Positions 56,402 through 64,000 of a stretch of 64,000 nucleotides of DNA are shown one piece after another. The notes under the pieces were generated by a model, which was given only the letters and a program-made list of their open reading frames with translations, made no database searches and was not told the DNA's origin. Both the position numbers and the translations under genes were made by a program. Every line of letters starts with the position of its first letter. Position 1 is the first letter of the stretch. The stretch lies in the NCBI GenBank assembly GCA_025330725.1, contig JAIWND010000036.1, positions 2,501-66,500 on the forward strand, given 5' to 3'. Source of the DNA: Chlamydoabsidia padenii. Taxonomy: Eukaryota; Mucoromycota; Mucoromycetes; Mucorales; Cunninghamellaceae.

Positions 56402-57546
56402 ATTACTTTTTATTCTTTTTTTTATTTTTTATTGTATAGATAGATTCCCCCTTCCTCCCCCCACTCATCGCCCCTCTCATTCCTTATTCCTGTTGTACTA
56501 CTCTTATTATTATTCTTGTGATACCGTTTTTAGTGCCCGTCCTTTACAAACTGCATTAGTTATATGATTCTCTTCCCTTCCCTTATTTTTTATTATGTGT
56601 AAATATATTTATTGTTTGTCTTAAACTATATGTCTTGACCGATGTGATTGAAATATGATCTCATTACTATTGTCTCTGGTCTTCAAGGTAGTTAGTCCCT
56701 TGGTTCACTGACGATTTTTTTTTTTTTTTTTTATTTTTTTTTTTGGTCTATGAATAGAATAGACTAATCGAGAACCTTTTGTTTCAGATCGGATTGTTAA
56801 TTGATAAGACTATATAATACATTCTTGCCTTCTGTAAGATATAACAAACGCAGTAGACGTTAGAACCACCATAAGAAATCATTACCCCTCAATGGGCTAT
56901 ACACCAATATGTATCAGGAACTTCATTCAAACGATCTCATGTTATACGAAAGACAAAAAAAAAAAAAAGTTGATGACGAAACCCGTCCAGGGAAGCCTTT
57001 TCTTTTCAAACTCGGTCGGAATCCAAGGGATCTACAAGGGACATACATGATCAAGTCGTACACAAGTGATACAAATCTTTTAATATGGAAATTGACTGGG
57101 ATAAACCAACAATAGGGAAATTCATGCATAAATATTAAATCGGCGCATGAAAATATCGACGACGAAAGTTCTTCTCAAAGTCGACAATCGGGGTTTAAAT
57201 GTCGATCATCATGCATTGTTGGCTCTCCTTTGCAACCAGATAGTCAACTTCCTCCGCAGATAGGTATTCATTTCTTACTGTAAAACAAAAAGGCTCCATT
57301 GAATTTTTTTAACCCATACACTATGGGAGGTTTCAAACCCTGTCATCAACGATATTAGTGCAGCTTATTAGATTGTGCATACACTCGAATACTCCTTCCA
57401 TGCTGCCCATTTAACCATCAGACCTATTATATACAGACACTATTCCAGCAATGTATCATTCTATTAAGATTCAAATTTAACATACAATAAAGACAATATG
57501 TACAAAATAAACAGTTTATTATAATTTATTTGACAAGTAAGCAAGT
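56402..57546. other. Convergent intergenic region between CDC24 and RAV1
   Basis: T-rich 3' flank of CDC24 (with a broken T run at 56717-56744), then AT-rich DNA. Short frames at 56909-57129 on both strands overlap each other and match nothing. The tattaaatcggcgcatgaaa phrase at about 57135 is close to gattaaatcggcgctttaaa at 51852. No gene seen. Confidence 0.5.
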
Positions 57547-58390
57547 TTACACGGAGCATCGAATGATACCCCCTGGTCCAGAAGTATAAATATAACTACC
57601 ATTATCAACTAATTGTATCTGTGTCACACCAAAGGCCTTGAGCTACAAAAGGAATCATTTTAGTCTAAATCATGCCGATCACTATTTTACTTACCGGTAT
57701 TCGATTGAAGCTAGGTGCCAAAAATCGATTCCGAGGCTGGATATCAAAGGATTGTATTTGCTTGTATGTACTTGCGTCCCAAATCTAACATGTAATCATC
57801 AAAGATTAGCATCACACCTTTGTGTTCATGTTTAAAAAAAAAAATTACCTTGAGTTCACCATCGATAGATCCCGTAACCAAGGTGTGATTTTGAGCATCA
57901 ATAGCAATCGATCGGATACGGCTAGAGTGAGCTGTAAAGGTATGCATGGTTGATCTTTGGCGGATATCAGATACGACGATTTCACCGCGTTTACCACCAG
58001 AGAATAGAAGGTGGCGCTGTTCTTCGTAAGCCACAGCATATGCACCACTATCATGACCAGGTAATGCTATGTAAGTAAAGGAGAACATGTGTTAGTCATT
58101 GTCAATATCAATGCATTCCTTTTATTTTTACTTACAACACACCATGGAAGAAGATGGAGGTAAAAGAGTATCCCAAATGCATAAATGATCACGCCTATAT
58201 CCAGAATGGTTAGCATTATAATGATCTTTCAACATCCCCCTCTCTCAAATTACCTTCTACTCATTGTAACCGATGTACCAGCAGTTGCCAATAGACTACT
58301 TGAGTTTAAAAAGGTGAAGTCTCGGGTAGCTTTTGAATGGCATGTTGTTGTCTGTATAAAAAAAAGAAAAAGAAAAAGAGTTAGCCCGTT

Positions 58391-58422
<32 letters not shown>

Positions 58423-58797
58423 ACATAGTACGGCTTGTTGGGTTGGGCATGAGAGTCAAATTTCCAAAGGCATAATGCACCTGTTGTATCACCAGCACCA
58501 AACTTTTGTCCAAATTGGTCGAAATGGATTCTTGTCACCTTACCATGACAGCCATAATAGTTTGTGATTTCGCGTTCTTGTCCAAACTGCCATAGTACAG
58601 CACTAGGTCCATCGTTTACAACTTCACATCCAGTAATATCTAGTAGTAATAATAATATGAGTAATCAAATTTCATGACCAAGACAACACAATTATTTACA
58701 AAATGGATATTCAGGATGAGTTTCAGCACAGGTTGCGGTGATTGTTCTTTTCAGTGTAACCTATATAATTCCAAATATAAAGTTAAATCCTATGCGT

Positions 58798-58842
<45 letters not shown>

Positions 58843-60682
58843 TACTGTACCATGCGTTCACTCTGCTCCGCTGCAGACCCAACCGAACTGACACCTGTCG
58901 GTGACCTTGAGGCATCAGATCCATCTTTTCCTTTATCGAAAAAAAAGCAAAATCAAAAAGGTTAGTGATATACAAAGTTCCATTTCATACTTTTTTTTTC
59001 CCACCTACCAACGCCCAAGGAACGTCTAAGCGTTTCCTGTAAGTTATCAAAGCTTGAATGATGATTTCGATCTTCTGGTTGTAACAGTCGTCCTGTCATA
59101 GGCCCCACTGGAGTAGATGGAGTACTGGATTTGGCAGATGTTGAGGAAGGGTGGTGATGGAGAGGCCGGCGGACAGACGATTTTACATTATGATTGTTGG
59201 TATTAGTATTGTTGTTGTTATTATGATGATGATGGTGGTGATGATGATGTGTGGCATGATGAATTTCCAGATCCGTTTCCATGTCTGATGCCATTGAGTC
59301 CAATTCTTCTTCTGTATCAGGATAACTATCTAGGTATTCGTGCATATTCCAATCTTTCGATGAAGTTGATCCAGCACGAAGTAATGGCTATATTCAACAA
59401 AAAGTTAGTTAGGCAACCCAATTGAAGATAATTATACTTACAGCGCTAAACTTCTGGGCGTTGTTCATGTCGATTTCTTGTATTTCTGATTTAGTACACA
59501 CAGCTAGCGTATCACCTAGTTTATTATTGGCACCCGTTTTCTATTTGTAAAAATAGAGTGGATAGTTAGAAACAAGTAGTAACAATGTGTTAGATTGCTA
59601 GTTCATTTACCAGATTAATGCAGAAAGCATGGACGGTAGTTCCAGCATTATAAATAGTATTACAATGAGGGTGATGTGATTCACCTGGCAAGACATTGAT
59701 TTCGGGTGACTAAAGTAATGATGTTAATTTGTGTGTTGGTGATTTGTCAACGTAACTTACAAGTAGGTGAGCAAAAGGTAGTAGATGTCCAACAGGAAGT
59801 AGAGTCTTGATAGAATGCCAAAATCTTTTCTGGCGAAGAGTCTTGAAGTGCCGAAGTACATTTTCTAAGTATAAAATTGAAAGCATCATTAGTACGCAAA
59901 TCATAAAACATATCTCCGGTTGACTATGTATCACTTACTTCTTGTCAGATCGTGATTCAGATCAACATCAATCTGAGCATGTAGTACATGAATACGATAT
60001 GCGACTGGATCCAAGATAGTTGCCCATACAAAATCGACCAAATTATCTAAACAACAAGGTATTAATGCATATTCAAATCCCGCCTTTTTTTTAACACGTA
60101 CCTGGATCCGATGGGTCATTTTTGCTGGAATGCATTCCTTGTTCAAGAGTGGACAATACAAAGTTCAAAGAAGCCAATTCCAAAACCATTGCACCAGTTG
60201 ATTTGTCAGAGAAGTCTTGTAAAGGTTTGTATCTTTCTTCGTCAAGGTCAAATCCAAACATGCTTTCATCCGAGAAGCTTTCAAAGTCTTCGGGGTCCAT
60301 TTCAACCTAAAACCAACCAAAATGATGATAATTAGTCACTTTTTATATAATGCTTTCCCATATTTGCTTACCATTTTGGTTTCATCCTTTGCAAGTTCTT
60401 CAAAGATAGTTGTAATCGCCTGTGTTACATTGTCGTCGTCGTAAATGTGGTCCATAAAGTCGGAGAAGTGGTATAAAAGTGTCCACGTTTTTTCAAAGTG
60501 CCGCTGTTTTGTTGTCACCAAGATTAAGCAGACGTACGCTGCCAAACAAGTTTTCGGAATCCAGTTAAAACTATTCAAAGTTGGTAGGTGGGTCTTCATC
60601 AGTTTGTTCCAAATGGAGAATGTTGATATCATATCACTAAAAGAAAGAAAGAGAGAGTTTAGTTAGCAATCACCCACCAATG

Positions 60683-60720
<38 letters not shown>

Positions 60721-63700
60721 TTTGTTTTACTTACTTTATCCAACGCTCCATAAAAGCGACAATGGAGTAGTTTAAAGATTTGGGTGATAGAATAGTTTCA
60801 AAGATTTGGAAGCATCCCAGCTGGAATGATTTCAAAAAGTAGCCTACGTTAAAGTTATCTGGAGCGCACTTTTCGAGAATAACAAAGTAGATAGGGAAGG
60901 CGTCGGATTCAATGCTTTTTTCCATCAAGAGTCTGCTGAAGATAGATTTGTCGAGTCCTGTCTTTTCCCCGAGTTTAAAGAGAGCCTTCCGATTGTCGAG
61001 AAATTGGTTCCGATACTTGTTTACCGAGTCAGAATCAGGAGCAGAGTGATACATAGCAGCAGCTGATTGGAAGACATTCTACAAAAATAAAAGTTTTATT
61101 AAAGATCTGTTCATTTTGTTTCAAATCATACCCATTTACCTGGAGTAGTCGGACAATCAGTAAAGTCTTGTATGATTGCAGTTCTTCATCATCACCAATA
61201 TTATCTCCATCACCATCTTGTCCATCAACCAATGAGCTTGAGAATATGTCCGAAGTGCTGATCATCTTGCTAGCATTGTCATCATCATCGTCACCATCAT
61301 CATCAAAGAGATTAGTAGATGAGGTAGCCTTGGTGTCCATGTCGGCAAAGATATCGTCGGAGATCTTTGATTTTGGCGCAAATATATCATTATCATCATC
61401 AGCAAAAAGATCCACAGCCATTGATCGTTTCGCAGGTGATTTCGGTGCAAATATATCATCATCTTCATCGGCAAAGAGGTCCGCAGCCCTCGATACATCT
61501 CCGTTCGTCTTTGTTGTGTCGGTGTCGTTTGATTGTGTAAGATTGTTGTTCTCAGTGAGTGTCGGTTTCCTGGTGTATCGATTCAAGACATATAAGGAAA
61601 GAAGTGGACACCCAATTCGTTCGTAAGAGTGAGCCACCTGCAAGGAGAAGAGATATTCCAGTTCCGCCGGAAGGCCAAGCGACTTGTGAGACTGTAATGC
61701 ATTGTTCTTGATGTGCTGGTATAATATAAAGAGTGTAGGATCGTTAACAATGGCAGCAGAGTCAGTTTCCTCATTTTCGGGTTTGGTATTTGTGTTGAGT
61801 GCGCTGATGGATCGACCTATTGATACTGTTTCTCTTGTTAATTTGATTTGAGAGAGAGGCACAACAATGGATCGAATAGCATCGTGGGTTTGACCGAGTA
61901 GCCAGTAAGCGGTCCCTAATAGCCAGCGATCGTTGGATTCAATAGATAAAGGTATAACATAGTTCTTCAAGATATCCTTGAGTAATGGACTATCATCACC
62001 TATAGCAGATATAAATTTAAACAACGTTAGTTGCAGTCATTTCATGACCCCCGCGTCTCTTTTCTAGTTTTACCATCATAAACACGGCATACCACTATCG
62101 CCAATTGATAGTCTTTTAGGTTTTTCAAAATAACATTAACAGCGTCCTTAAGTTTGTCTGCCAATAGGAAGAATGCAGCCGCATATTCTACGTAAAACAT
62201 TCAACTAGTTAGTTAGTTTTGCTACCAAAAGTATACCTCTTGTCCTTACCAAATCGCTGTCGTCCGAGTAAAACAAATGCGTTTTTAGATGCCGCCCTTT
62301 GCCACCGAGATTCAGTAAAATCATTCGCCAAAAAGGAGACCATTACCCGTTGTTCTTTGTGGTAAGATGCAGACCGCCATAAGCTTTGTAAAAGGGATTT
62401 CTTCCGTAAAGCCAAATATAAAAGGGAGCAATCTACCGGGTCCTTCATTTCTTCTTTTGCCAAGTACGTATTCCGTGCAATCGCAGCTACTTGATCTTTC
62501 TACAGTATATTAAATTGCATATTAAATACATTCCTTGGAGTAATACCCCAGAATCTCCATTTTTTTTTTTTTTTAAAAAAAAAACTTACCACCACATCAA
62601 TTTTCTGTAGCCATAAAAAGAGTCCCAATGAGCGTGCATCTTCCCATAATAGCTTTCCTCCACATAGTCGGAGACAGCGATCCAAGAGTAAATCCTAAGA
62701 AAAAGAAAAAAAAAGTAAATCCAAAAAAGTTGGTGAATCGGTCCGAGTTTATGTTTTTCTTTTTTTGTACCTGAGATTGGCTGTGAAGGGCATAGGCGAT
62801 GTCGCGTGATTCCAATGTCGGTTTCCTTTGATCTGGCGGGAGCATCTTGTTTAGATGAAAATGATTTTCCAAAAGAGCAGTAAACCGAGCACCATTTTCA
62901 TCCAAAGATTCACCTTGACTTGAGATCTATAAGGATTAATCACAAAGAGTAAGTAATGCTTTTATCAATATCATTATTCAGAAGCAAAACTTACTTCTAC
63001 GAATGTGTCAATCATGGCTAGTAACTGCATTTGGTCTTGAGCAGATAATCCTGGTAGCCTCCGATCCTTTAGATGGTCAATAAGTTCACGAGCTTCTGAT
63101 TTTGATAGTGATCGCCCGTTGTCATCCGAATCAAATCTACAATGGATTTCACAAATGTCAAATGTCAGTTCAGTTTTGTTAACCCCCCCCTATATCTACT
63201 TACGTATCACCTTGTTCTTGATCATCATCGTCAAAAAGAGCATTGTATTGTTGCTGTCGGTTTCCAGACTTTGTGCTCGTGACCTGGTTAAAACAAAAAA
63301 GTTGAATTGCATTGTGTTGAATTGCATTGAGTTTAATAAAGTTGTCCTATGTTTCATTATGGTGTCCACTTACATCCTGCAAAGCCAGTATTTTTCCAAA
63401 AGGAAGAGAAGGAGCAATTTCCATCGAGGTTTCCAAATCACCATCAACCATTTGCCGGATAGGACCCAGAAGGGATAGCAACACCATATTGATAAGTTCC
63501 ACTTTCCCCCATAATAAATAATGTAAAAGTTGTCGAGGATGGTAAAGAGGTAATGACCCATTGAGTTTGTAAGAGAGTTCGTATAGACTACCAGCACCAA
63601 TTTCGTTTTTCAATGCAAGTTTGTCTAAAGATAAGTAGGGGAGGGGAAGGTAAGGATGGTCAGTGAGCATCATCATGAGAAGATGTTTTTCTTTTGTTTA

Positions 63701-64000
63701 AATGTGTATACCTGTATCATCTGTAGTTAACCATTTTTGATAACAGCGAACCTGATTGCCTGCTGTTACAACCAAGGCTCCATGATCTACCCAAGCAACA
63801 CTGGAGATGACTTGTTCCCTGCATCCGACAAATTTAATCAGTTTACCAAAAGTTATCTTTTTTCCTTTCAGAACTTACGTGTCAATCTTCATAGAGGTGT
63901 ATAGAATCCAGACATCAGCATCACCATCCAAATGGGTAGCTCGTTTTTGTCCATAGATATATACCTTGTGCCCACAAGCCACAGCCAGAAAGTATTGTGC
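57547..64000 (-). CDS. RAV1: Rav1 / DMXL (rabconnectin-3 alpha) V-ATPase assembly factor, 5' part cut by window
   Basis: The RAVE/rabconnectin-3 complex reassembles the V1 and Vo sectors of the vacuolar proton pump. This gene enters from the right edge and ends at 57547, with about 20 exons. Seen from the N side: WD-type pieces (AQYFLAVACGHKVYIYGQKR; EQVISSVAWVDHGALVVTAG); the Rav1 C-terminal domain (SLYELSYKLNGSLPLYHPRQ, DPVDCSLLYLALRKKSLLQS, NAFVLLGRQRF, DYQLAIVVCRVYD, LGTAYWLLGQTHDAI); an acidic LF/IF-rich stretch (61270-61500); helical parts; a His/Asn-run linker (59170-59270). The C-terminal WD40 block reads ALCLWKFDSH, YAVAYEEQRHLLFSGGKRGE, STMHTFTAHSSRIRSIAIDA and YTSGPGGIIRCSV. That block is a DMXL feature. 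Family assignment is strong; some exon borders were not traced. Confidence 0.88.
58802..58839. repeat. Homopolymer tract in a RAV1 intron
   Basis: About 38 T on the plus strand (A on the coding strand). A second T run of about 32 bases is at 60687-60718 in another intron of the same gene. Confidence 0.8.
59215..59270 (-). repeat. Trinucleotide (CAT/AAT)n tract coding His and Asn runs in RAV1
   Basis: Near-perfect repeats of atg/gtg and att/gtt triplets on the plus strand encode nine His followed by Asn/Thr runs. Similar (atc)n repeats lie in the intron at 58393-58421. They are likely length-variable between strains. Confidence 0.7.

Noticed and set aside
56909..57129. Overlapping plus and minus frames of 68 codons
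   Set aside because: Mutually antisense, no recognisable protein, no splice or start context; probably chance.
57315..57400. Possible minus-strand tRNA around ggtttcaaaccc
   Set aside because: Only the T-arm-like palindrome is present; no D arm, anticodon arm or acceptor stem could be built.

Overview
This is nuclear DNA of a filamentous fungus. Genes are split by many short introns (about 50 to 110 bases, gt...ag) that often carry long A or T runs. Gene types are fungal: a Zn2Cys6 regulator, a Cdc24 GEF with a PB1 domain, a Bot1/mS45 mitoribosomal protein and a Jsn1-like RRM+PUF protein. AT-rich intergenic DNA, a Fanzor-like relic, a CIN85/CD2AP-like adaptor and a DMXL-type Rav1 with a C-terminal WD40 block suggest an early-diverging lineage, most likely Mucoromycota (Mucorales). 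The genus cannot be named from this window alone.

Layout. 1-2081: ILV6 (minus, cut by the left edge) and a macrodomain protein (minus). 2082-5696: repeat-bearing intergenic DNA. 5697-13993: GCN1 (plus), ten coding exons. 14528-15976: TBC1D20-like Rab GAP (minus). 16507-18345: a head-to-head array of about 240-bp repeats. 18946-20314: a damaged serine-recombinase-like gene (minus), then two short tandem arrays. 21386-24200: GT2-type glycosyltransferase (plus). 24603-25602: mS45 (plus). 25819-27133: threonine aldolase (minus). 27819-30665: triple-SH3 adaptor (minus). 30956-32059: PQ-loop transporter (minus). 32060-38674: a 6.6-kb graveyard of mobile DNA with a broken Fanzor/TnpB-like nuclease, a retrotransposon gag fragment and several repeats. 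38675-42332: RRM+PUF protein (plus). 42658-44712: Zn2Cys6 regulator (minus). 44912-46180: SLC25A46-like protein (plus). 46295-47200: Mediator subunit 18 (minus). 47473-51681: nucleoside-diphosphate-kinase-domain protein with a very long disordered tail (minus). 53353-56401: CDC24 (plus). 57547-64000: RAV1/DMXL (minus, cut by the right edge).

The intact genes are mostly housekeeping and form no operon-like group. ILV6 and GCN1 both touch amino-acid metabolism and its stress response, Cdc24 and the SH3 adaptor touch polarity and actin, and the PQ-loop protein and Rav1 touch the vacuole. The unusual DNA is concentrated in two accessory islands, 16.5-20.8 kb and 32.1-38.6 kb. They hold a recombinase-like gene and a Fanzor-like relic respectively, the two protein types that make up eukaryotic IS607-like transposons, but nothing seen here shows that they came from one element. 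Exon joins were read by eye from splice consensus and frame continuity. For the complete intact genes the joined exons sum to whole codons.
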